This document shows positions 39,448 through 49,631 of a stretch of 64,000 bases of DNA, piece by piece. Numbering within the stretch: position 1 is the first letter of the stretch; the number at the start of each line of letters is the position of its first letter. Made by a program: the position numbers and the translations under genes. The notes under the pieces were generated by a model. That model was not told the DNA's origin. It worked only from the letters and a program-made list of their open reading frames with translations, and ran no database searches. The stretch is taken from contig OX030958.1 of the NCBI GenBank assembly GCA_943735955.1, positions 6,976,626-7,040,625 on the forward strand. Direction: 5' to 3'. The DNA comes from Piscicola geometra. Taxonomy: Eukaryota; Annelida; Clitellata; Hirudinida; Piscicolidae.

Positions 39448-42100
39448 TGTTATTTGGGATTTTGAAAACAAATTCAGACAAATATTTGCACTGTGCGAGT
39501 TTGTGCTTGATATTTTCCCTATTCAATTTGAGCTATTTGGTTAATGCTGATTTAAGTTTAATTTATGTAATTGCTTCATGTTCAAAACCAATTTTTCAAT
39601 CGATTGCATTAAAACAAAAATTACAATTCAGATTTGATAAGGAAATTATCTTTATTAATGATAAATATTTCAATAAAACATTTTAATGTTTTATATCAAT
39701 AAGACTGTTTAAATTTTGAAAAACTATTTTTCATTCTTACTTTAAAATGAATTTCAGTATGTTTTTGTTTTTAATTTACACCTTCACTATCAGATACACT
39801 TCATTTTGTAGGAATGCTAATATTCCACTTCCATTGTCAAGCATTATATCATTGTACACAAGCATACATAGTGAAGCCAGTGTGCATTCACATATGTATA
39901 TAGTGGAGTGCCAATCTAAACAATAAAAAAATAGAAAAACTTATACCTGTTAATTTTTTTTTTCATTCTTAAAAAAACTGAAAAATACTTAATTGAAATA
40001 TAGGGATATTTACTGGTTGCGCAACAGGCTTGAACATTTCGTACTTCTAATTATGTTTTTAAGAAAAAATTATTATGAATGTTCTGTACTTCAATAATTA
40101 AATCTTTTGCGAATAAAAAATGTCAAAATGTAATAATAAAAATGTATTTCAGTAATTTAAGTTTTTATATTCTATTTTAATATAACCTATATTCCATAAA
40201 ATGCAGCTATATGATATTCTTTTTGTTTTTTTATCATTTTTCCATCGCTATCAAAAAACTATTGATAGATTCGTTATTATTTTTTAAATGGCAAGCAAAA
40301 AAAGAATTAGTGGGTGAAGCTATAGAACTTTTTTAAGTAAAAAAAACTTTATTCAATGAAAAAATAACATAATGATTTTTTTATTGGCAAAATTGAAAAT
40401 ATTTTTGTTTATTTCAAGATTTTAGCTCACTGCAAAAAAACTGTCATTCCTCGGTTCTTTTAAAATTTTAAAAGTGTCCCTAAAACCTGCTCAACGAAAT
40501 GATCTACTGCTTTTTTTCAGCTGTTAAGCTGTTAAGAAGGTAAAATTGCAATCAAATCTTTCAGTCGCAACTTTTGGTGGTTAAGTATTATTCTCATTAG
40601 TCTAGCATTTTCTGACTTTCAAGTGTGAATAGAGAGGAAGTCAGCCATGATAACAGCTTTCAACAACTTCAAAGAGGGTTATCTTCGACGTCTTGTTTTC
40701 CATTTTATTCTATTTTAAAGAAATTTTTGTAACTTTGTGTGGGAACTCACAGCATTCTGACGAGTCTTTACACTGCGACGAGAAGTATGTTGATGGTGAG
40801 AGAATGGGTAACAGTGGCCAACGATGTAGCTAAACGAAAAGAATCACAGAAAAAAATACAAGCGTTAAATGGAATCTTGTCTAACTAAGTGATAAAAAAA
40901 TCTTGTTTCAAATTTTAAAAATGAAAGCCAATTTTGATACTGTTTTTTAAATAAAAAAACATATGATATTTGTTTTTTCAGTGAAAGAATGTAAATATAA
41001 GCTGGGAAAAGAATAAGAAAAAGTAAAAAAAACTATTTTCATGATTTTAAAAAATAAAATTATTTTATGTGTGTAATAAACATAATATTTGTTCTTACAA
41101 CTTAAAGAATCGTAAATCTAGCCACACTCAAGAGAATTCTGCCAGTTTTCTTTTATCCATAACTTTAAACGATAATTTAAAATCAATTTATAGAGATTAT
41201 AAAAGTGTGTGTGTGTGTTATGTGTGTGTTTTTGGTGTGCTGTGTGTGTGTGTTTTTGTGTTATCGATAATGTGATGATCAAATGTATTGTTTACAGCCT
41301 AGCTGGTACGAGACTCCGAAACTTCACCTTACGTTAAGCTAGAACCAGAAGCTAATTTATTCTTTGATCAAAAGAAAAGTCTTTTCTATTCCTTAAAAAA
41401 AATTACAAACTCTTGCTTTTCAACTTTTCTTAAACAGTCATCATTTTCTGAAATGAAAATCTATAAATTAGTAGTCAAAAAAAGAACTATTAATTATATA
41501 TTCACTAAACAATTTCCATATAAATGGAGTGGCTTGTTTGATTTGCATCTATAAATCATGGATGTGTACCAGGACATCTCGGAGCATCGCAGTACGAAGG
41601 TAATTATATTCACTGCACTGTCATTATCGTTAATGTGATTGATTCACTAATCTTAGAAAAGCTTTTTTAAAAATATTAAATCATTAAATGTATTGATTCA
41701 ATGAAAGATTTAAAATAATAATACTTTTTTCATTAGGATCGTTATGTTGAAATTCATAAATTTTTATTTTTCATTATGCAAAATAAGAGACTCAATAACC
41801 GTAACATTTTCAGACAAAATAATGTTTTCAAATGACTTTGAGATTTTACCAATGGTGAAAGGGAATTTAATTAAATTCAAAGGAAATTAAAATACATTAA
41901 ACTAATTAAAACAATACATTAAAAGATTATATTTTAATTAAAAACTAGGATAAACATTTACATTTGAAAGGAACTTACAGACGTTTTCGACAATAAATGT
42001 CTTAATAAAACTTAAAATGGGAAAAATTTAAATGGAAAATACAACTTAAATTGTAGAATTTGAATAAAATTTTTATTCTTTTGATGCTTTTGATTCTCGA
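39448..42100. other. Intergenic region upstream of SYD-1
   Basis: It should contain the SYD-1 promoter on the minus strand. There is a GC-richer island at about 40735-40890 with an open frame of about 50 codons (including VREWVTVANDVAKRKESQKK) but no recognisable domain. A (GT)n tract lies at about 41203-41262. A possible first exon at 41559-41600 (MDVYQDISEHRSTK before a GTAATT donor) has no identified partner. Confidence 0.4.
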
Positions 42101-42119
42101 TCATGACAAGATGATTTCA

Positions 42120-42248
42120 GTACTATCAGGTAAAATGCTTAATTCTGCCAAAAACTTTGTGCATCCAACAACCGGAGCTGACACAAAAATCATAGAAGCT
42201 CTTTGGCACGTCTACAAGAAGCAGAATGATTACATGCCGATCAACTAA
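42120..42248 (+). pseudogene. Merlin/IS1595-like transposase fragment
   Basis: The translated stretch NFVHPTTGADTKIIEALWHV matches in spirit the DDE-transposase motif of IS1595/ISXO2-like enzymes (FVDPVTGAHTxxIESLWRH), as found in eukaryotic Merlin transposons. Only this C-terminal block remains. It is followed at once by stops, with no terminal repeats identified, so it is a dead fossil. The assignment rests on one motif. Confidence 0.5.
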
Positions 42249-42933
42249 GACTAAAACTATTATTTTTAAAAAATATTTATATAACCTTCACCACTACACC
42301 AGTCATTTCAAATATATTTTTGAAAAATAATAGTCTAGATCTATCCAAAATCAATTGAATTCTAAAATACAAATTATTTTCACTAAGAGAAATTTTATAG
42401 GTTTGTTAACAGTCACTTGTTCATTTTTAAGATACCATCTTTAATACTACTTATTATACGTCCACATATGAAGGATCTTAAGCTGATACATCCTAGGCTG
42501 AATTGTCCACAAATCGTCAATAATCTTCTCTACCATTTTATTATACTCCACGCTACACACATACAAACGCACGGAGATGCCAGTCAAATTGAGTCTGTAC
42601 GGTTTGGATGTACGCTAGGGTACAGCATCGAATATTAAAGAACGATATAAAAACACGTTAGATAAATTGAAGATAAAGTGGCTCAGTGCAAAAGTCTGTC
42701 CGTAGCTGTTGATCTTACAACCTCCTGGTTTAATAGAGCCTAAAAGTTCAAGAAAGATTTAATCATCAAATCTAATTTCCAAAAGTTTTTGCACCCGTTA
42801 AAAAGCCCTGATAAAGTTACTTCATTTTATTAAAAGTTCTATGTCATGCGTGCATTGAAAACATAAGAAAGGAACCTATCCTTCATGCGATTCAGTAACT
42901 TGACTATCATTCAACATGCCAAGCCAAAAAGGG

Positions 42934-42985
42934 TTAGGGTAAGGGTTAGGGTTAGGGTAAAGGCTAGGATTAGGGTTAGGGTTCA
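42934..42985 (+). repeat. Interstitial telomere-like (TTAGGG)n tract
   Basis: About eight copies of GGGTTA or variants (GGGTAA, GGCTAG, GGATTA) run in one direction. They are imperfect, as expected for an old interstitial telomeric repeat. The hexamer differs from the insect TTAGG and nematode TTAGGC types, a weak hint about the lineage. Confidence 0.75.
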
Positions 42986-43198
42986 ATAAATTAATAAACT
43001 TCACTAACCAACCTGAAATTCTTCCATTTTCAGCAACAACTAATTTAATGGCGAGCAATACCTTGGAGATTCCTACATAGTTATTAGGTTTTTTCAAATA
43101 CTAATATACGTCATTTCATTTATTAAAATTTTTTAACATTTCTATTTTTGTTTAAAAACAATAAAACTTTTTAAAAATAATTTTTATTATGTTAATTT

Positions 43199-43530
43199 TT
43201 GAAGATCAAGTAGTTTAGAAACAAAAACAAGGTTTGAAACTTTTCGCTGAAGAACGGCTGGTTTTGGAGCTGGCAGAAGCAATAAAGAGCAGATCCTCAA
43301 CTGCCGGTTGATCACCGAAAACACTCGCAGCCTCATCGCAAGATCTACCACCTTATTGTAGCCTTTCGAAAAGCTCTTGACCGCATTTAAAACAAAGCTT
43401 TGTTTTCCATAATAAAAGAATTAAACATCAACAGTGAGCTGGTGCAAATCCTCGAAAACCTTTACAAAAACTTCAAAAAACCAACAAATATGTACAATAG
43501 TTAGCCAACAATAACTTCTACTGGAAACTG
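43199..43530 (+). pseudogene. LINE reverse-transcriptase fossil
   Basis: Reading across frames gives blocks typical of a non-LTR reverse transcriptase: a line ending FNCRLITENTRSL, then HRKIYHLIVAFRKALDRI and NKALFSIIKELNINSELVQI. These correspond to the region around the KAFDRVWH motif of the palm domain. Frameshifts and stop codons interrupt it, the catalytic downstream motifs are gone, and no ends were found. It is not the same piece as the LINE at 46890. Confidence 0.6.
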
Positions 43531-44568
43531 TCAAGTTTCTAAAGTTGACTTGGTTGGCTAATCACTGATTAGTAATCAGACACGATTCACTGTCGAAGGC
43601 GGTGCTACCGAGCTCACTACAAGAAGGTCGCTATCAAGGCCGTGATTGGACTTTCTCTTCTTTGGATAGTTTTCTCAAAGCTGCTCATTATTATTTTATT
43701 CATCCCTTATGAGAGTCGTCCGATGAAATTGGAAATTAATTTAAATATCTGAGATTTTAAATTTGATTTTCTGTAAAAGATTTATTATTTCAAAAAAAAT
43801 GAAAACTATTATTTTAGAAAAACTAGCCGTATTATAAGTTTTTAAAAACTATTTTTAAGAGAATGTTTCATTTTTTTAACTTCTAAACTAGTGATTTAAT
43901 CTTTTGAAAATTTCTTGATAGAATGTTACTATAACCTAACTGTCCATTCGAAAAAATAAGATTCATCTTGTTCTCATCATTTCCTTTTATTAGTCATAAG
44001 TCTATTTCGTCGTGACCTATCGAACGCACGTTTTCATCACTTGATCATCTGATCGCTAAATTCAAATTTAACAATACATTTATTTTGTATATTTCAAGCT
44101 TTTAATCAAAACGTGTTATATGCTGTTATCTCACAAAAAAAATGAAAATAACTAATGTGTATATTTTTTATATATTAACTTTTTTTGGTATGTAAGTTTC
44201 ATTATATTTAAACAGAACCGTACCCACCTAGTTTTCTGAATTGAAGGCTTGTCTATTGTTGCCTATTCTTCTACTAGCAAAGACATTTCACGATCTTTAT
44301 TAAAATCAAAGGTTACTCTTATTGCTTGTATACTTTCTTTCAATATTTGATGTTTAACACTGTTTTTAATTGAATTGAACGATAAAATTTCTCAATTAAG
44401 AATTAATATAGAGTTTATAAATAAAGTCTTTACTGAAACTCACATAAAAGCTTTTTGAAAACAATACAACGACGAATATCATCAACTTGGCGTTAACCCG
44501 GATGAGCTTCAAGAAAAACTCAGTTGTTTACAAGTTTTATTTTGGAAAGAAAAACTGAATTAACCAAA
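43531..44568. other. Intergenic region before the first mucin-like gene
   Basis: AT-rich, no gene seen. An inverted pair (GTTAGCCAA near 43500 and TTGGCTAA near 43554) and the small palindrome CTGATTAGTAATCAG near 43565 sit next to the LINE fossil and may be mobile-element debris. Copy 2 of the dispersed repeat lies at 44462-44515. Confidence 0.4.
44462..44515 (+). repeat. Dispersed repeat fragment, copy 2
   Basis: This is the partner of the repeat at 37690-37740, in the same orientation. It is about 50 bp long with several substitutions, and about 50 bp upstream of the first mucin-like gene's start codon. Confidence 0.5.
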
Positions 44569-46464
44569 ATGCCTAGTATTGTTTTTTATATTTTGGTTCT
44601 ATTCAAGGTACTTTTTATATATAAAATATTATTATTATATTTAAATTTCAAATTTGCGAAAAAAAGACTATTGAAACTGGCTAAATAAATTAATCTTTCA
44701 TTAAAAACCTTTTCCAAACAGATTTTCTTCATTGAAGGTAAAATTTTGAACTTACTGGAAACTTTATATATATATTTTAAAGTTTATTCAAAAAGTTTAA
44801 TACTAAAACTTCAATAGCTTCAATAATTCTAATAACTTTAAAAATTATTCAAACTTTTTCAGCTCAACTTACGTTACCAACAAACACTCCCGGCCCGGAG
44901 ACTCCAATAAACATAATCACGACTAAAATACCTCCTATAGTGACTACTCAAGCTCCAATACCTACTCCAACACCTCAGCCAACACAGTCTCCGTTAGCTA
45001 CTCTTTCTCTTCAACCCACAACCTTCATTCCAACCATATTCATTGCCACAACTTCTTTCATTTCAATTACATCTAAAACAACTACTTCAACCATTTTCAA
45101 AACAAATCCCTCCACAACAAATACTTTCAAAATATCCTTTCCCACAAACACCCCTTCTACAACAATTGCTTCGACCACTTCCATAACAACATTCAATAAC
45201 AGTGCAAGCGTGACAACAATCAAAGTGTCTACAACAACAACACAAAGTAACCTTGTATCGTTTTCTGGTTTTATGCTCGTACAAAAGGCGGATATCAATG
45301 ATGTTAATGAAACGGATGTTGCAAAATGGATTAGTATTAATGGAGGGTCAAATTCAAAAGTTACTATTATAAAGAAACAACTTATTAATAGAGGTGAAAC
45401 ATTTTTTTAATAAATTATATTTAATATTATTAAGAAGGTGCTTATTAATAGAAATGAAACCTCATTTTTATCTATATTTAATATATTATCATATGTTTGA
45501 TAAAGTTATACGTTTATTCATAAAAATTCCAAACAACAGATGTAGTTTCAGCAAGAAGAAAAAGAGCTGCAGATAAAGGTGAAAACACTATCTTGAGAAT
45601 ATAATAAAGTTACATTTCGATTCTTGTTTATTAAAGACTTATCAATTTATTTTCAATGGTCTTAACATTTACAGACTTAGCGATTACCTTTTTTGCTGAG
45701 ACGATAAACAACACGATGATTTCGATACCAAGAAATGGAACAATGGTCAATAACTTGATAGTTTCTGAGTCTGTTGTTTGGAAAACAAGTAAAAAAATCT
45801 TTTTTTAATCTGTTTATAAAATATATCCATAAATAGTAAAAAATTAAAATAAAAGCACTACTTAATTATATTTTCCAACTCAAACAGATGATGCTCCATG
45901 CTCTGGAAAAACATGTTCAAATCCAGAATGCCTACTCAAAAATGACAAAATTTCCTTTTGCACTCAATGTCAAAAAATAAATGTAACTACCTGGGTTTTC
46001 CAAGACGTCTCGTGTCCACCTGAAGCTCCAAAGCCTCAGCTGCTCGCATTAATAGCTATCCCTTGCATCATCGTGCTGATAATAGCATTAACGGCAATCG
46101 TTTTAATTTGCGTTGTCTGCTGCAGAAAGTGAGTTTACTTCTAAATATATAAAAATTGATTTCATTAAATAATTCAAGATTAAATTTTATAATACATCTT
46201 TAACAATTTGGTGAATTCATATCATTGCCCTAAAACCTAAACAGAAAAAGGAAAGTTAACCAAAATAAAGAGTTAGAGAATATCCATCCACCCATTTATG
46301 ACAACAACCTCGTAGAAGACGAAGAGGAAAGAATAAACAACGACTTTTCAACTGATACAAAAATGACAGAAGAAGAAAACTTCGGCTCTAAGAGTGACAC
46401 ATTTCGCTTCTCCACAGGCCCAGGAAGTATTAATGACAAAGGATCTGTTAGAGGGCTGTACTGA
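44569..46464 (+). CDS. Mucin-like single-pass membrane protein A
   Basis: Seven exons (44569-44607, 44722-44737, 44863-45393, 45540-45578, 45675-45788, 45888-46128, 46245-46464) give 399 residues. The signal peptide (MPSIVFYILVLFK plus IFFIEA) spans two tiny exons. A Thr/Ser/Pro-rich stretch of about 110 residues, probably heavily O-glycosylated, follows. Next is a less biased module containing a dibasic site (ARRKR, furin type). Then come six cysteines with spacing C-x4-C-x4-C-x9-C-x2-C-x14-C, a transmembrane helix (LLALIAIPCIIVLIIALTAI), the stop-transfer CCRKKRK, and an acidic tail of about 70 residues with a possible Tyr motif (PPIYDNN). This layout recalls transmembrane mucins. It is a cell-surface protein of unknown ligand. 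Gene B, 1.7 kb downstream, has the same layout and the same early intron phases, so the two look like tandem paralogs. Confidence 0.78.
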
Positions 46465-48171
46465 AACCAGCATTTGAGAATTACATTCAGTTAAAAGTTA
46501 AACATTACTGTATTTATTTATTGAAGGATGAATATTGATTTCTAAAAATAATCTTTGCGTTCAAATCATCTTGATAACTAATGAGTTGAAAAAATTTCTT
46601 TTATTTTGTTCCCATTTTAAATGTATTTGTATTTTTTCGTTCATCTATTATATAGTACTGAATTTTATAGCTTTTGAAAAAGTGTGATAAGGCTTTTTTG
46701 AAACTAAACACTTTAAAAAATGTTTTACAGAAAATTTATTTTTCTAACTATTTTTTACACTTGAAAAGGTTTTCAGAATTTGAAAGATATATAATGATTA
46801 CTTAATTGAAAAACGTGCACAATAACACCATTTTTTTAAAAAGAATGATTAATAAAATAACTTTCTGTCTTTAATCTATAATTTCATGGGCTTCATCTAT
46901 GTTTCTCAAACTAAACCCTGACAAATTTGAACTCATCTATTTCAATAAAAAATCAAAATCTTTACTATCCCTTCCTTCATTAGTTTTGCCTTCCCCTTCC
47001 TCATTATCTCTAAACCCTTCATCTTCTATTCGTAGCCTTGGTTTTATATTCGATTTCAACCTGTCTTTAGCTCCTCGAATTCTATCTGTTTCAAAATCTT
47101 GTTATTTCCACATTCGTCGTATTAAACAGCTTCTTCCTTTTCTTGATGATCCTACTTTGCAGCTTCTTGTATCTTCTCTAGTTCTCTCCAGGATTGATTA
47201 TAGCAACTCTCTTTACTATGGTCTCCCTGGTACTATTTTAGCTTCTCTAAATAAAACCTTTAATTGTGCTGCTCGTCTTGTTGCTCATGCTCCTAAATTT
47301 TCTCATATTTCTCCTTATCTTCGTTTGTTACATTGGTTACCTTTGAGATCTAGAGTAAGTTTTAAAATATGCCTAATTATGTTTAAAATTCATAACTGTA
47401 CTGCTCCAATTTGTCTTTAAAATCTAATTAAACAACCCCCTAAATCTGGTCCAAGATCATCGACCTTTAAACGTTCTTTTCGTTTTTAAGTTAAACACTC
47501 TTTTGCTCAACGTTATTTTTCTTACTGCGGTCCTTTTTTATGGAATTTGTTACCTTCTTCTCTAACTTTAACTAAGTCACTCATAGCTTTCCGTCGAGGC
47601 CTGAAGACGTATTTGTTCAGAACGTGATGGCTGAGCGCTTTTGTTCACTTTTCAAAGGGCGCTATACAAATAATTCGTGATTGATTGATTGATTGAAGAA
47701 GATCAATAATAAAACTAATGAAAATAATTTTTAAATCTATTTAATTTTACTGAAAGAGAGTAAATTTTTACTTCATTGAAAATTTATATTAAATTATAAA
47801 CATCCCCAAACACGGGATTAACCAATGATTAACAAATTTAAAGATTTTAATAAAAGAAAACCTGTTTCCTTATTTCAAACACGAGCTTCCTTTGTAGAAA
47901 ATTATTTATAGCATTATTATTTACTTTGAATTTTCACCGAATAGATTTGATGATTAATCAATGGAGCAGAACAATACTAACGTCGAGTAGCAGAATAATA
48001 GATATATATACAAAATTTTTGACTCATTAAATTTATTTTTATAGTTATCTCTTATGCATTAAACAGTAATGTCTACTAGCTATTTATGAAGGATTCAAAG
48101 ATTCTATATTAAAGTGTTAATAGAGTTTGACAAAAACACCAGTCTTTTTTTATTGAATAGAATAACTAAAA
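46465..48171. other. Spacer between the two mucin-like genes
   Basis: The spacer holds the 3' UTR of gene A and a decayed LINE (46890-47695, listed separately). Otherwise it is AT-rich with no gene. Confidence 0.5.
46890..47695 (+). mobile_element. 5'-truncated CR1/L2-like LINE with (TTGA)n tail
   Basis: The translation gives the C-terminal part of a non-LTR reverse transcriptase: LKLNPDKFELIYF, SIRSLGFIFD, IRRIKQLLPFL, LVSSLVLSRIDYSNSLYYGL, then AARLVAHAPKF and YLRLLHWLPLRSRVSFKI. The frame then meets stops, but conserved blocks continue (FLWNLLPSSL, FRRGLKTYLF). The end is CAAAGGGCGCTATACA, then a (TTGA)n tail at about 47680-47695. The endonuclease and the catalytic palm are missing, so it is a dead 5'-truncated copy. 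Confidence 0.85.
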
Positions 48172-49631
48172 ATGAGAATAAGTTTGATAGTATACCAGAT
48201 TTTGGTTAGTTTTAATAGTAATTTACTGAATTTTCATTCAAATGTGAATTTTTCTATGATTTATAATATAAGATTTTTCCCCAGAATTTATTTTTCAATG
48301 GAGTTCTGTCAATAACAAGTAATATCATGTCTAATTAAATTTCCTAATTTAATAACATTATAAACTTGCATAAAATTTTACTTTTCATTAATTATGTGTA
48401 TTTAAAAATTAGAAAAAACAGATTTTTATCATAAATTACATAATTATAAAAAAATTAAATTTAAAACTTGAATTACTCCAATTTCGAAACAGCTCCTTTA
48501 TTTATTGTCACTACGCCTACTCCAATACCCATTCCTCCATCCTCAATGCCACCCGTCTCAATTTCTACCACCCTGAATCCTATTCCCACGCAAGCAACAA
48601 CGACCCAAAAGTTTTTTTTGGAACAAGTGTATTACCTGATTCTTTTAAACTGTTCATCTACATGCCAAATCAAAGATTCGGATAGGTTAATGGTTGAAAA
48701 ACAGATTGGAGATGATATCCATGGAAAGACTGGAGTTAGACCAAGAGAAATCAGTGTACAGCAAGATCAAAATAAAATAGGTTAATTAACTTTTATTCAT
48801 TTTTACTTGTTTTCAAATCACATATCAAATGTTTTAATTTTTCAGCCGTCCTCAAACTAATGATGGAGTATCCTACAGAGCAACACTTGATCAATTTTAA
48901 GCAGTGGTCAAGTTCTGGACAAACATTTTTTAATGTTTCGTCAATGGTGAACAATAATTACTCAAATCTTTCAGTCATATCAATAGCCAGCAAATCAGGT
49001 AATTTTTTTTATTGAATAAATTTTTATTCAAAATATATAAACTAAAATAAGGCTGTTAACTAAAAAGATGCATTCAATTCAGAATAGTTAATTCTTCAAT
49101 ATTAAGAAGCCACTTTAAATAATGTGTTCAATTTGTAATTAAATAAAAAAGATTTTTATTTTTTATATAAATGATTTTCAATGTATGCTAATTTTGAATA
49201 TTCGTTTATTTTTAGGCGTGGCAACTTGCAACGAAAATGATAAGTGCATTGACACGAGTTGTGAGCTCAAAGACTTTGGTTCTGATAAATGTTTCTGTCA
49301 TCTCTACTACGCCACTTCCTGCCAGTCCTGGAACAAAAATCTATTATGGCTTTTAGTAATTCCATGTCTTTTGTTATTGCTGATGGTAATCTTGCTGGTT
49401 TTCTGTTGCACCAAGAACCGAAAAGAAATTTTAAATTCAGGATCGAAGACAGAAAGATACATAAAAAAGTATGAAGAAATAGATTCTGAAAACAGAAGTG
49501 AAATATCTGTTAGAGAAAATGATAGCACATTTTCTGGTAGATACGACAAAAGAATAGAAAAAAATTACTCGAACAATCTTGAGAATGTCATCAGCAACCC
49601 TACCTTCGATGACAATGACGATGCAGATTGA
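48172..49631 (+). CDS. Mucin-like single-pass membrane protein B with EGF-like juxtamembrane domain
   Basis: Five exons (48172-48204, 48285-48318, 48493-48780, 48846-48998, 49216-49631) give 307 residues. The signal peptide (MRISLIVYQIL plus NLFFNGVLSIT) is split as in gene A. A short Pro/Thr/Ser stretch (VTTPTPIPIPPSS) replaces gene A's long mucin region. A globular module of about 130 residues with several N-glycosylation sites (NCS, NVS, NYS, NLS) follows. The six-cysteine block is C-x5-C-x4-C-x9-C-x1-C-x7-C, a spacing with the CxC step of EGF domains. Then come a transmembrane helix (LLWLLVIPCLLLLLMVILLV), FCCTKNRK, and an acidic/Ser-rich tail of about 75 residues. The module between the mucin stretch and the EGF-like block sits where SEA domains sit in mucins, but I cannot confirm that fold. 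The role is unknown; it is probably a surface recognition or protective protein. Confidence 0.78.

Noticed and set aside
41559..41600. Possible first coding exon MDVYQDISEHRSTK with a GTAATT donor
   Set aside because: No downstream exon or conserved partner could be found before the transposon fossils.
42417..42638. 73-residue plus-strand frame after the Merlin fossil
   Set aside because: No recognisable motif and no splice context; may be element debris.
45011..45298. Minus-strand Val-rich frames opposite the mucin stretch
   Set aside because: They are the complement of Thr codons in the mucin-like gene A.
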